A DNA stretch of 45,344 bases from F1-120-MAGs238 sp964484185 (lineage in GTDB: Bacteria; Planctomycetota; Phycisphaerae; Phycisphaerales; UBA1924): positions 1 to 45,344 of the forward strand of contig CAZAEQ010000035.1 in NCBI GenBank assembly GCA_964484185.1, written 5' to 3'. Made by a program: the position numbers and the translations under genes. Below are positions 8,047-16,748 of the stretch, one piece after another. The notes under the pieces are model-generated. The model worked only from the letters and a program-made list of their open reading frames with translations. It did not search any database and had not been told where the DNA came from. Position 1 is the first letter of the stretch. Each line of letters starts with the position of its first letter.

Positions 8047-9507
8047 TCAGCGTTGAATAGCCGGAGTCAGCGGCGGTTCATTAGCTGATGGCGGCGTGCG
8101 AGGGGCAGCCGTGGGTTTGGTACGCGATGGCGCGGTGTTGCGCGATGCGGGGGTTGCGGTTGAGGGGTCGGGGAGGGCTCCGATGCGAGCGGCGGGAGAT
8201 GCACCGAAGAGTTCTGGGTGGATGTACTTGCCCTTGTTGGCAGCTTCCTTGGCGACTTCAGGAACAACGCGATTAGCCTTGGCCCAAGCATCTTGACGGA
8301 CGCCGGTGACCTGCCAGGAGACGTCGACGTTGCCGCGGGAAGTGCGGATTGTGAAGGTGTTCTTGTCGCTCATGCGGCGGACAACCTTGGCCCAGATGAA
8401 CATGTCATCGTTGTCATCTTCATCGATGACGGTGAGCTGGTAGCGGAAGTCGGTGTTGAGGGCATTGAAGTACTCGGGCATGGTGATGGTGGCGTATCCA
8501 TCAGCATCGGTTGTGGCGTTGCCGTTGTAGATGTTCATCATGTCGGGCGATTCAACGAAGGAGTGGTAGAGATATTTGTTGGCGGGATCGAGCGGGTGAT
8601 CGATCTTGAATGTGCCGCCACCTTTAGAGAGGTTGCCGCTGACTGAGACGTTTCCGTTGAAGTATCCGGCGTATCCGAGCGGATTGAGAGCGACACCATA
8701 GATGCCGTAGCCTTCGCCATTGTGTGCGCCCCAGACGCCGACACCATCGGTATCGGTGCTGTTATTCACGCCGCGGATCGCAGCAGATGAGAGACCAGCT
8801 GAGGTAGAACTCATGGTTGCGGAGAAACCGCATGCGCTGGGGACCGTGCTGGCGTTGTCAGCGTGGATCATTGTCACGGCATCATCGCCGGCGATGCTGA
8901 GCGGGTACGCTGGATTGGCGGTGCCGATGCCGACTTTTCCTTCAAAGTAGTTGCGGCCGCCGGTGAAGTAACTTGCATAGCCGGTGGCGTTTGCGGAGTT
9001 ACCCCAGACTGCGATTGGAGTTGCAGATGCGGTTGCGTTCGTAACTGTTGAATAGACACCAACGCCAGCATCACTTGCATTGTCGAAGAAGCCAGCGGTT
9101 GATGAGCCGGTTGTAGAGGTGGCGCGAGCGCGGAGGCCGGTGCCGCCAGCTGAGGCAGTTTCGCCCCACATGCCTGCACCGCCGCCGGTGCTGGAGAAGT
9201 TGAATCCTTGAAGCGCGCGGCCGGTGGGATTGTTTGTTTCGCCCCAGACGGCGGTTGTACGAACACCACTGACCGGAGTGCCAGCGAATGCGTGGAAGCT
9301 GATGACGCGGCCGGTGTCGGCCATGTCGACGACATCGAAGCGGACAACGGGATTTGCAAAGAGAGATGTTCCGACGTAGACGTTGCCTGAAACATAGTCG
9401 ATGCGATTCTGCGCACCTGTTGGGCCGCTCCATTGAGCGCTGGCCATGCCTGCTGCCAGAACCAATGGCAATACCGCGGCGAGGGAACGATTTGAACAAT
9501 GCATCAT
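8047..9507 (-). CDS. Secreted tail-fibre-like repeat protein, paralog A
   Basis: A 486-residue exported protein. A signal peptide (LAAVLPLVLAAGMASA) is followed by a Gly/Ala/Ser/Thr-rich beta-type repeat region, with recurring elements such as AVWGETNNPTGRALQGFN, AVWGNS.ATGYASYFTG and GVGVWGAHNGEGYGIYG. KVGIGTANP is the phrase often found in phage tail-fibre and intramolecular-chaperone-like proteins. A conserved block at residues 310-345 (KIDHPLDPANKYLYHSFVE) precedes a globular end and a Pro/Ala/Thr-rich tail. It is paralogous over its whole length to the next gene upstream. An adhesin or surface fibre role is inference. The ATG at 9507 has AGGAG six bases upstream. Confidence 0.78.
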   Translation of the reverse strand: MMHCSNRSLAAVLPLVLAAGMASAQWSGPTGAQNRIDYVSGNVYVGTSLFANPVVRFDVVDMADTGRVISFHAFAGTPVSGVRTTAVWGETNNPTGRALQGFNFSSTGGGAGMWGETASAGGTGLRARATSTTGSSTAGFFDNASDAGVGVYSTVTNATASATPIAVWGNSANATGYASYFTGGRNYFEGKVGIGTANPAYPLSIAGDDAVTMIHADNASTVPSACGFSATMSSTSAGLSSAAIRGVNNSTDTDGVGVWGAHNGEGYGIYGVALNPLGYAGYFNGNVSVSGNLSKGGGTFKIDHPLDPANKYLYHSFVESPDMMNIYNGNATTDADGYATITMPEYFNALNTDFRYQLTVIDEDDNDDMFIWAKVVRRMSDKNTFTIRTSRGNVDVSWQVTGVRQDAWAKANRVVPEVAKEAANKGKYIHPELFGASPAARIGALPDPSTATPASRNTAPSRTKPTAAPRTPPSANEPPLTPAIQR

Positions 9508-9644
9508 GTGTAACTCCTTCTTTCAATAAAGTGCAGCGTGTTGAAACTGCACATGTTTTACAATCACACTCATCAACGTACACGCTACCACAGAATACCG
9601 TAACAGAAAAGCTTTATTTTAAGAACTGACGCTATCGCTTGAAT

Positions 9645-11183
9645 TCAGGGACTATTCCTTACAACCGGAGAAAGTGGGGGTTCGTTCATGCCCTGGGGGG
9701 GAAGCGGTGCGGTAACTGGAACGGCAGGGCGTGCAGCGGACTTTGGAGCGCTGAACTGTGCGCGGGCCTGTTCAAGCAGTTGAGTTGGTATCTGGTGAGC
9801 GCCGATTCCTTGAGAGGCGGGGAGTCCGAATGCTTCTGGGTGCAGATATTGACCTTTTTCGTTGCCGGTCTTTGTGACTTCAACGGGAATTCGGTTCTTC
9901 TCAGCCCAAGCGTCGTGGCGAATACCGGTGATCTGCCAGGAGACTTCGAGATTGCCGGGAATGGACTTGATCACAAATGTGTTGCCGCTGAGTTTTCTGG
10001 CGACGCGCACAAAGTGCATGTCTGGAGCGTTTTCATCAATGACTGAAACTTGATATCGGAAATCGCGATTCAGCGGAGAGAACCAGTCGGGCATGGTGAC
10101 TGTGGCATAGCCGTCGGCATCGGTCACGACGTTGCCGTTATAGATGTTCATCATGTCGGGGGATTCGACGAACGAGTGATAGAGGTACTTGTTCGCGGGG
10201 TCGACCGGATGATCGATTTTGAAGGATCCGCCGCCCTTAGCAAGGGAGCCCTGGACAGTCAGATTTCCCAGAAAGAAACCGGTTCCAGCAGAGCTGAAGT
10301 CGCCGTTAACGAATACGCGGCGGTCAAACACGCCGCCGTAACCGGCGGAATTTGAAGCGTTTCCGTATACACCGAATCCAGTTCCAGCGTGGTAACCGGC
10401 AACGCCTGCGCCAGCATTGCCAGTGCTGTTATTGATTCCCCATACGCCACCGGAAAAGCTGCCGGGTGAAGTGGAGCTGATGATTCCGGTGACACCGGAT
10501 GCGCCGCCAGCGTTGTTGCCTGCGGCAGTGCTTGAATTAGTTGCGAGCAAACACGCTTGAGCATCACTACCTACGACATGGACCGGGTTGTTGGGGGTGA
10601 GCGTGCCAAAGCCGACGTTGCTTTGGAAGTAACTTTTAGCGCCGGTGAAGTAACCGGAATAACCGGTAGTACTGACGCAGTTTCCCCAGATCGCAATTGG
10701 TGTTGCGCCTGGAGTCGCGCTGGTGGCAGAACTGAATATTCCGTAACCAGTTGAACTGGCGTTATCAAAATATCCGGCGGTAGATACTCCGACTGTGGAT
10801 GTTGCTCGGGCGCGAATTCCGTTGCCGGTGCTGGAGGCAGTTTCGGCCCAGATTCCCGCGCCTGCGCCGGTTGAGGCGAAGTTGAAGCCTTGCAATGCGC
10901 GACCTGTTGGATTGTTGGTTTCCCCCCAGATCGCCGTGGTGCGAACGCCGCTCTGAGGTGTTCCGGCAAAGGCGTGAATCGAGATCACGTTGCCTGTATT
11001 GGCTTGATCGACGACGTCAAATCTCACAACTGGGTTCCAGCCGTTGGAAGGACCGACGAAGACGTTGCCGCTGACATACTCAATTCGACTCTGAGCGCCA
11101 AACGGACCGGTCCATTGTCCGCAGGCGCTTCCGGCGATAAGTATGAGCGGGACCAGACCAGCGACAGTTCGACAACTACGCAT
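9645..11183 (-). CDS. Secreted tail-fibre-like repeat protein, paralog B
   Basis: A 512-residue paralog of the adjacent protein. The order is the same: signal peptide (LVPLILIAGSACG), QWTGPFGAQSRIEYVSGNVFVG, the AIWGETNNPTGRALQGFNF repeat, several GYGIF/GVYGNASN-type repeats, then KIDHPVDPANKYLYHSFVE. A Pro/Ala-rich C-terminal tail follows. The two proteins differ mainly in the repeat section and in the tail, consistent with tandem duplication followed by divergence. The frame runs upstream to 11543, but AAAGGAG sits six bases before ATG 11183 and the signal peptide begins there. The function is unknown. No sortase or PEP-CTERM signal is seen, so any anchoring is unclear. Confidence 0.8.
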   Translation of the reverse strand: MRSCRTVAGLVPLILIAGSACGQWTGPFGAQSRIEYVSGNVFVGPSNGWNPVVRFDVVDQANTGNVISIHAFAGTPQSGVRTTAIWGETNNPTGRALQGFNFASTGAGAGIWAETASSTGNGIRARATSTVGVSTAGYFDNASSTGYGIFSSATSATPGATPIAIWGNCVSTTGYSGYFTGAKSYFQSNVGFGTLTPNNPVHVVGSDAQACLLATNSSTAAGNNAGGASGVTGIISSTSPGSFSGGVWGINNSTGNAGAGVAGYHAGTGFGVYGNASNSAGYGGVFDRRVFVNGDFSSAGTGFFLGNLTVQGSLAKGGGSFKIDHPVDPANKYLYHSFVESPDMMNIYNGNVVTDADGYATVTMPDWFSPLNRDFRYQVSVIDENAPDMHFVRVARKLSGNTFVIKSIPGNLEVSWQITGIRHDAWAEKNRIPVEVTKTGNEKGQYLHPEAFGLPASQGIGAHQIPTQLLEQARAQFSAPKSAARPAVPVTAPLPPQGMNEPPLSPVVRNSP

Positions 11184-11268
11184 ACAAAACTCCTTTGTGG
11201 CTCTCCCGAGGCAAAAGCGTATCCGGGAGAAGTGTGTGGTTCGAGTCAATACAGGAGAACACGGGCCC

Positions 11269-13095
11269 TTACTCATGGCAAAAGTCTGTGCCTTCACTAA
11301 CCGTCGAAGAAAGCGCGGCAAGCTTTGCCGCGGCGGCGTCAACGGTTGAAACAATGTGGTCGGTGGAGTCGGTGCCAAACGCGAGCCGAAGCTGCTGGAT
11401 GTCTTGCTCGGGCTGCCAGATACCGACGACAATCGGGAGTGATTCACATCGCGACCGCAAGCGCTTGCACAGGACACGGGCGTGAACAATCGAGCCCGGA
11501 GGAACTGCGCATATGCAAACTGCGGCTGGTTGAAGGGTTGCAACTTGCTCGAGGATTTCTCCCATCATGGAGTCTGCGGAAAGCGTGCGGCACGCAATCC
11601 CTCTCGCCGTAAGCACTTGTTCGAGCAGTTTTGCGGAAAGTTCATCGGCACGGTCGCTTGCGGGAATGCATATGACGCTGCCGGGCGATTCTGTTTTCAG
11701 ATCGCTACTTTGGGTGGTATCGCGTTGACGGATGCGGCCTGCCAGGTCTTCGGCAAATGAACCGATAATGTCCAGGACTACCGTCTCCTGGACGTCATCA
11801 ATGTTGCCTGCATCTCGCTGTGCCTCACATATTTGAATCGAGGGTAAAATCACTGTGTCTACGCCTGCAACGGGATTTTCCTTCACTGCAGACTCAAGCA
11901 ACTTGAGAGATTCGTCCTGGTCTCCCGCAAGCATTCGCTGATACAACTGGGCGGGCGGCGTCAACACCGGTGAGCCGCCAAGTAGAATTTCCAGATACCT
12001 CAGCCGCGGAACATGTCGCCCGAGTATTGCAAGGCACACCGCCATGGGAGTTGAAAGCAGCAACCCCACTGGCCCCCAAATCCAGGCCCAGAATACTGCG
12101 GAGGCCAGCACGGCGATTGGCGAAAGCCCGGTGCCCGAAGAAAACATCAGCGGCTCTACAAAGTTCGCGAGCACAAGTTCAACAACAACAATCAGTCCAA
12201 GAACTGATAGCGGTTGTGTCCACCCACTCGACAGAGCTAGCGAAAGAGTCAGCGGAAGCGCTGCCGCGATCCACACTCCAATGTACGGCACGAATCGCAA
12301 AATAGCGATGACCAAGCCCCAGAGCGCCGCGTTGGGGATTCCCAGGGCCATCATCCCTAGCCCAATTGTTGCCCCGGCGATCGCGTTGCTAAGGGACTGC
12401 ATAACCAAGTAGCGGCTCACTCTCTGTCCCGCCTCGTCAAGCGCTGGAGTGGTCACGTGGATTGCCTGCTCACCTATCAGCATGATCAATCGGCTCCGCA
12501 GGTCTTCGCGGTAAATGAGCATGAATGTGGCGAACACGATCACGACGCCAGCTGTTGCGACGCGGCTTAACACCGGCCCCAGCAGATTTCTGAGATATGT
12601 CAGGGGCGGTGTGGGCTCATTTACCAATTTCACCGGCAAGGGGGCCGAAGGCGAAATTGCAGTCGGTGCGGACTCGGGTGAACCTGGCTGATTCGCGGCC
12701 GGTTTCGAGAGCTCAAGACCGAGTTCTTCATACAAATTTCCGGCGCGGCTCAGCGAGCCTGATACGGAAGGGCGCAGTGATTTTACTTTGTCCAGAATGT
12801 TTGACTTGTATTCAGGTAGTTTCTGTGCGAGTTCTTCAACTTGACGTTCAACGATCCATCCCACAGCGCCAACAAACAACGTGGACAGACTGACAACGGT
12901 CAGTACCGCCGCCACTCGAGGGAATCGAAGTCGTTCAAGTCGTCGCACGGATGGCGCGAGCAAGAACGTCACCATCGCGGCAAGCGCAAGCGGAGCCAGT
13001 ACTTCGCGGGCAAAATACAGCGCGGCGGTTACAATAAGAAATGTCAGCGCTGTGGGAACGCGAATGGTCGCGCGAGCAGGTGGGGTTCTTCGCAT
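11269..13095 (-). CDS. AI-2E family transporter with C-terminal cytoplasmic domain
   Basis: A 608-residue inner-membrane protein of the AI-2E/PerM permease family. N-terminal helices (VPTALTFLIVTAALYFA and PLALAAMVTFLLAPSVRRLERL) precede a soluble helical segment. The conserved C-terminal membrane block follows (FVPYIGVWIAAALPL, FVEPLMFSSGTGLSPIAVL, WIWGPVGLLLSTPM). After the membrane part, a domain at about residues 470-600 (SVICIPASDRADELSAKLLE...HARVLCKRLR) resembles the cobalamin-binding-type Rossmann fold but lacks the DxHxxG cobalamin ligand. I recall similar tails on other long AI-2E homologues. The substrate is unknown despite the family name. A GTG at 13200 would add 35 residues; ATG 13095 (MRRTPPAR) is preferred. 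Confidence 0.85.
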   Translation of the reverse strand: MRRTPPARATIRVPTALTFLIVTAALYFAREVLAPLALAAMVTFLLAPSVRRLERLRFPRVAAVLTVVSLSTLFVGAVGWIVERQVEELAQKLPEYKSNILDKVKSLRPSVSGSLSRAGNLYEELGLELSKPAANQPGSPESAPTAISPSAPLPVKLVNEPTPPLTYLRNLLGPVLSRVATAGVVIVFATFMLIYREDLRSRLIMLIGEQAIHVTTPALDEAGQRVSRYLVMQSLSNAIAGATIGLGMMALGIPNAALWGLVIAILRFVPYIGVWIAAALPLTLSLALSSGWTQPLSVLGLIVVVELVLANFVEPLMFSSGTGLSPIAVLASAVFWAWIWGPVGLLLSTPMAVCLAILGRHVPRLRYLEILLGGSPVLTPPAQLYQRMLAGDQDESLKLLESAVKENPVAGVDTVILPSIQICEAQRDAGNIDDVQETVVLDIIGSFAEDLAGRIRQRDTTQSSDLKTESPGSVICIPASDRADELSAKLLEQVLTARGIACRTLSADSMMGEILEQVATLQPAAVCICAVPPGSIVHARVLCKRLRSRCESLPIVVGIWQPEQDIQQLRLAFGTDSTDHIVSTVDAAAAKLAALSSTVSEGTDFCHE

Positions 13096-13235
13096 GCGAA
13101 CATATTTCAGTGATTGAGCACATCGGCAGGTGAAAAAATCGACTGGCCCTGTGCCAATCACTTCGTGCGATGTTAACTCGCCGCGGTCATCGACCGGCAC
13201 CGGGAAATATCCCCATTTAGAGGAAGCCGGGGGTT

Positions 13236-13266
13236 AAAAAAAAACACCCCGCCGCGGGCAGGGTGT
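13236..13266 (-). terminator. Terminator downstream of tRNA-Val
   Basis: A hairpin with a 10-bp stem (one G-T wobble): ACACCCCGCC at 13244-13253 and GGCAGGGTGT at 13257-13266. On the minus strand it is followed by nine T. It starts five bases past the 3' end of the tRNA gene and fits a rho-independent terminator. Confidence 0.85.
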
Positions 13267-13270
13267 GAAA

Positions 13271-13344
13271 TGGGCGCAACAGGGCTCGAACCTGTGACCT
13301 CGGCTATGTGACAGCCGCGCTCTAGCCAACTGAGCTACGCGCCC
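13271..13344 (-). tRNA. tRNA-Val (anticodon CAC)
   Basis: A 74-nt cloverleaf on the minus strand. The acceptor stem GGGCGCG pairs with TGCGCCC (last pair a wobble), with discriminator A. The D arm is GCTCAGTTGGCTAGAGC. The anticodon stem CGGCT/AGCCG encloses the loop GTCACAT, giving U33 and anticodon CAC, which reads the valine codon GTG. The T arm is ACAGG-TTCGAGC-CCTGT. The 3' CCA is not encoded (TTT follows the discriminator), so a CCA-adding enzyme is needed. Position 32 is G, which is unusual. GTC is present in the loop but would sit one base off the anticodon position, so Asp is not supported. Confidence 0.9.
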
Positions 13345-13485
13345 CAATGTGGGACAAGTCTATACGCAAAAAAAGAGGTTGTCGAGCGTTTTCCGAAGCC
13401 GTTCGGGTGCAGTTCTCCCGAGTTTCATAGAACTTGTGGAAATGCGGCAACGTACATATTCCGCGCGTACCCTCACTCTCCACGG

Positions 13486-14337
13486 ATGGACACCACGACA
13501 CACACATCAAATCACGTTGCCGCCAGCGGCAAGCCGACCTCAACTTCAGCGCCAACTGCTGCAGTTGATGGCCACCATTCTGCCAGCGATTCGCTCCTTG
13601 CGAGCGAAAAGCGATTCACCAAGAATCTCAAAGCTACTCAGCCGATCCTGTGGTGGAGCACGCTGATAGGTCCTTTCGGACTTTCGGCAATCATGCTGCT
13701 TGCCGCCTGGGGTGTTAAGGGTTGGGAGTACATGGTAAATCTGATCGTCGCGTCAGGTGCCATTTTCTTTGGGCTTGGTCGAGCCGTCCTCCTTATGGGA
13801 AATAGTCACGAGGCGACTTCGGGCTGGCAGAAATTCCTGCTGAGTATGAGCACACTCGAGCTTTCGGGCCTGGTGGTCTGGCTCGATACGTTCATCGCGT
13901 TCATCATGGTCTTCCACGCGAGTTTCCTGTATCGCATTCCAAAAATCGGTCCAGCAATGCTCGCGCTCCAGGAAGATGGCGAGTTTATTCTTTCGAATCA
14001 TCCGTGGTTCCGGCGTTTTGCCTGGCTGGGCCTCATCGTATTTGTACTCATCCCATTCGCGGCCACTGGCTCCATTGGCGGCTCAATAGTGGGTCGTATT
14101 CTTGGCCTCTCTCGCTGGGCCACGCTCTCCGGTGTCGTCATTGGATCAATTGCGAGCACAGCCATTGTCTTCGCTTTCGCGCAGGAGCTCAAGAAATTCG
14201 GCCTGTTCAGCGGCGAGAGTCCCTGGGCAATGGCCGCTGGCATTGCGTTCGTTCTCATCCTCTGCGGCCTGCTGAATTGGCGATACCGCAAGGTCAAAGC
14301 TCGCTGGGCAGCCAACAAGCTCGCCAACGGCAAATAG
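13486..14337 (+). CDS. Small multi-drug export family membrane protein
   Basis: A 283-residue membrane protein with about six hydrophobic helices after a Ser/Thr/Ala-rich N-terminal tail of roughly 45 residues. The segment PFAATGSIGGSIVGRILGLSRW followed by ATLSGVVIGSIAS matches the conserved end of the small multi-drug export protein family (Sm_multidrug_ex), although direct proof of drug export is thin for that family. A sequence around residues 95-165 (FLYRIPKIGPAMLALQEDGE) is lineage-specific to my eye. The C-terminus is basic (RYRKVKARWAANKLANGK), suggesting a cytoplasmic end. It is convergent with the methyltransferase gene, 13 bases apart. Confidence 0.7.
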   Translation: MDTTTHTSNHVAASGKPTSTSAPTAAVDGHHSASDSLLASEKRFTKNLKATQPILWWSTLIGPFGLSAIMLLAAWGVKGWEYMVNLIVASGAIFFGLGRAVLLMGNSHEATSGWQKFLLSMSTLELSGLVVWLDTFIAFIMVFHASFLYRIPKIGPAMLALQEDGEFILSNHPWFRRFAWLGLIVFVLIPFAATGSIGGSIVGRILGLSRWATLSGVVIGSIASTAIVFAFAQELKKFGLFSGESPWAMAAGIAFVLILCGLLNWRYRKVKARWAANKLANGK

Positions 14338-14350
14338 GTCGCCTCATCGA

Positions 14351-15241
14351 TTACGCCACGATGTATGCAAGAAAGCTCTCGCAGTTTTCGCCTTTACGGG
14401 CGGGACTGAAGACGCCATTTCCGCCGCCGCCTTTGGCGTCGCCTTCCAGGTAGACAGTCGGATTCGCAAACCCGGCTTCACGCAGCAATTCCAGAGTCTC
14501 AGTGACCGACCACAGACGCCAGTCATAGCGAAATGCACGCTCCATCCGCGGTCCGGTTTTGAAGTCAAAGTGGATGTAGCAGCGGTACGCGCTCGTCAAT
14601 GGATCAAATGAATGCTGTTCCCAGACATAGGTGAAACCTTTGCACCTGCGCCGCTCTTCCATCTCATCCATCACGCGTGTGCCACCCATGAGGTCGAGCA
14701 CAAAGAGCCCACCCGGGGCCAGTGACTTTCTGACGCTGCTGAAATACTCCCGCACCAGTTCACGCGTGGTAAAGACCCACCAGGAAAAGTTTCCAGCAGA
14801 TATGACATCGGCCTGTGGTACAGAACCCTCGACGTGCAGCACATCTTTGTTTACAAGCGAAATTCTGCCGCCCAGTTCAGGCGAAAGATGCCGAATTTTG
14901 TGCTTGGTCGCCCAAGCGAGTGGTTTTGCACTCAGGTCTACGCCAAATGCCAGATTGTCCTTGCGACGTGTGACCCAGTCGCGACAGATCGCTGCGGTGG
15001 CACAGAAGTCTTCACGCAAGATACGTGGCATTTTGCCGTTAGCCTTCTTGTAGACCTTCTCGAAAAAATCGCATTCAGCATCCGGTGTCTGCACTGCGAG
15101 TTCGTACAGCTCAAAGGGATCTGCGTTTTTAGCGGTCCATTGCTTTACTTTAGAACGCGAGCTCTTCTTCCTGGCAAGTGTGCGGGAACCAGAGCGAGTT
15201 GATGATTTCGATGACATGGGCACGAGAATACGCTCGCTCAT
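14351..15241 (-). CDS. Class I SAM-dependent methyltransferase
   Basis: A 296-residue cytoplasmic protein with a Rossmann methyltransferase core. A basic Ser/Arg/Lys-rich N-terminus of about 35 residues precedes LREDFCATAAICRDWV near residues 75-90, where the glycine-rich SAM loop is expected. The acidic end of strand 2 is AFGVDLSAKPLAWA. Strand 4 is DVISAGNFSWW, and SLAPGGLFVLDLMGG is the typical post-motif-II segment. The loop is not the usual GxGxG, so this is a divergent subfamily. The substrate is unknown. ATG 15241 is used; ATG 15217 is possible. It is divergent from the UDP-glucose dehydrogenase gene, with about 100 bases between them. Confidence 0.78.
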   Translation of the reverse strand: MSERILVPMSSKSSTRSGSRTLARKKSSRSKVKQWTAKNADPFELYELAVQTPDAECDFFEKVYKKANGKMPRILREDFCATAAICRDWVTRRKDNLAFGVDLSAKPLAWATKHKIRHLSPELGGRISLVNKDVLHVEGSVPQADVISAGNFSWWVFTTRELVREYFSSVRKSLAPGGLFVLDLMGGTRVMDEMEERRRCKGFTYVWEQHSFDPLTSAYRCYIHFDFKTGPRMERAFRYDWRLWSVTETLELLREAGFANPTVYLEGDAKGGGGNGVFSPARKGENCESFLAYIVA

Positions 15242-15340
15242 TCTACTTCAGCCACAAAAAATGTGCAGCGGACCTATACTTGACCTAATCTGCGGCAGGT
15301 GCCGCCGAAAATGTCCGTTGCTCGCGCTTTGGGAGGCCTC

Positions 15341-16684
15341 ATGCGTTTGACGATGGTTGGAACAGGCTACGTTGGACTTGTCACAGGTGTCTGCTTTTCC
15401 AACACCGGCAACGATGTCATTTGCCTCGATGTTGACGCCCGCAAGATCGATATGCTCAACCGCGGCGAGTGCCCCATCTATGAGCCTGGTCTCACCGATC
15501 TGATGGAACACAACGCTCAGGCTGGTCGATTGAAGTATTCAGTTGATAAGAGGACTGCGTACGAGAACGCGGATGCAATCTTTGTCTGTGTCGGCACTCC
15601 CAGCGACCCTAAAGGTCATGCCGACCTCAAATATGTCATGTCTGCCGCCGATGACATCGCGGATGTGCTCAAAGCCCTGGGCCCGAAACAAAAGCCAAAG
15701 GTCATCGTTATGAAGTCGACCGTTCCCGTGGGTACAACATTTGCCATGCGAGATCGAATTCGTGCAAAGGTTGGCCCCGATGTTCCCTTTCATGTTGCCG
15801 ATAATCCCGAGTTCCTCAAAGAAGGCGACGCCATCAGCGATTTCATGCGTCCCGATCGCGTGGTTTGCGGTGTGGAAAACGAAGCCACAGGCGAGTTCTT
15901 CCGTGTGCTCTATGACCCGTTCGTCCGCAATGGTCACCCGATCTTCGTGATGGATGTGCTCAGCGCCGAGATGGTCAAGTACGCCAGCAACAACTTCCTG
16001 GCGACCAAAATCAGCTTTATTAACGAGATGGCGAATCTGTGCGAGGCGTATGGGGCAGATATTGGCCGCGTACGTGAGGGAATGTGTGCTGACAAGCGCA
16101 TTGGCAACCAGTTCCTGTACCCGGGTCTGGGGTACGGCGGCTCATGCTTCCCCAAAGACACCCTCGCCTGCATCTCCATGGGTGAACTTGCGGGCATCGA
16201 GGCCACTCTGAGCAAGGCCGTCCACAACGTCAATCAGAATCAGCGAACCCGCTTCTTTGGGAAGATTACCACGCACTTTGGCGGCGAATCTCTCAAAGGC
16301 AAACGTATTGCCTTCTGGGGAATTGCGTTTAAGCCGCGTACCGACGACATCCGCGAGGCTCCCGCGCTGTCGCTGATAGGAAAGGCCCTTGGCGCCGGCG
16401 CGACCTGTATCGCGTATGACCCGGTAGCGAACGATAACGCCCGCGCTGAACTCGGAGGCACTGTTCAGGTCGTCGATGACATGTACACCTGTGCAAAGGA
16501 TGCCGATGCCCTGGTCATTTCCACCGACTGGGACGAGTTTAAGAGCCCGGACTTTGCCAAACTCTCAAATTTGATGAAGGGTAAGGTCATCTTCGATGGC
16601 CGCAACCTGTATCGGAAGGCCGCGATGAAGGAGGCTGGATTTGCCTACTACAGTGTCGGCCGCGCGTCTGTGAAGAGCCACTGA
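15341..16684 (+). CDS. ugd: UDP-glucose 6-dehydrogenase
   Basis: Oxidises UDP-glucose to UDP-glucuronate with two NAD+, supplying a precursor for exopolysaccharide or envelope glycans. It has 447 residues, typical for bacterial Ugd. The NAD-binding motif GTGYVGLVTG begins at residue 7. Further motifs are KSTVPVGTT, NPEFLKEGDAISDF and the active-site block GLGYGGSCFPKD with the catalytic Cys near residue 269. A C-terminal UDP-binding domain contains FWGIAFKPRTDDIREAPA. An in-frame GTG exists 42 bases upstream, but GGGAGG directly before ATG 15341 and alignment of the Rossmann motif to the N-terminus favour the latter. It probably leads a unit with the next two genes. Confidence 0.95.
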   Translation: MRLTMVGTGYVGLVTGVCFSNTGNDVICLDVDARKIDMLNRGECPIYEPGLTDLMEHNAQAGRLKYSVDKRTAYENADAIFVCVGTPSDPKGHADLKYVMSAADDIADVLKALGPKQKPKVIVMKSTVPVGTTFAMRDRIRAKVGPDVPFHVADNPEFLKEGDAISDFMRPDRVVCGVENEATGEFFRVLYDPFVRNGHPIFVMDVLSAEMVKYASNNFLATKISFINEMANLCEAYGADIGRVREGMCADKRIGNQFLYPGLGYGGSCFPKDTLACISMGELAGIEATLSKAVHNVNQNQRTRFFGKITTHFGGESLKGKRIAFWGIAFKPRTDDIREAPALSLIGKALGAGATCIAYDPVANDNARAELGGTVQVVDDMYTCAKDADALVISTDWDEFKSPDFAKLSNLMKGKVIFDGRNLYRKAAMKEAGFAYYSVGRASVKSH

Positions 16685-16748
16685 CAAGACACCTTTTGGC
16701 ACACACGTTGTCGCCGAGGTGCAGTTCAAGAGAGTACAGTTCGCCCAT

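Noticed and set aside
11311..11333. GC-rich palindrome CGCGGCAAGCTTTGCCGCG
   Set aside because: It lies within the coding end of the AI-2E gene without a T-run; probably codon-driven.
13271..13344. tRNA-Asp (GTC) reading
   Set aside because: GTC occupies loop positions 32-34; a loop with GTC as anticodon would break the stem.
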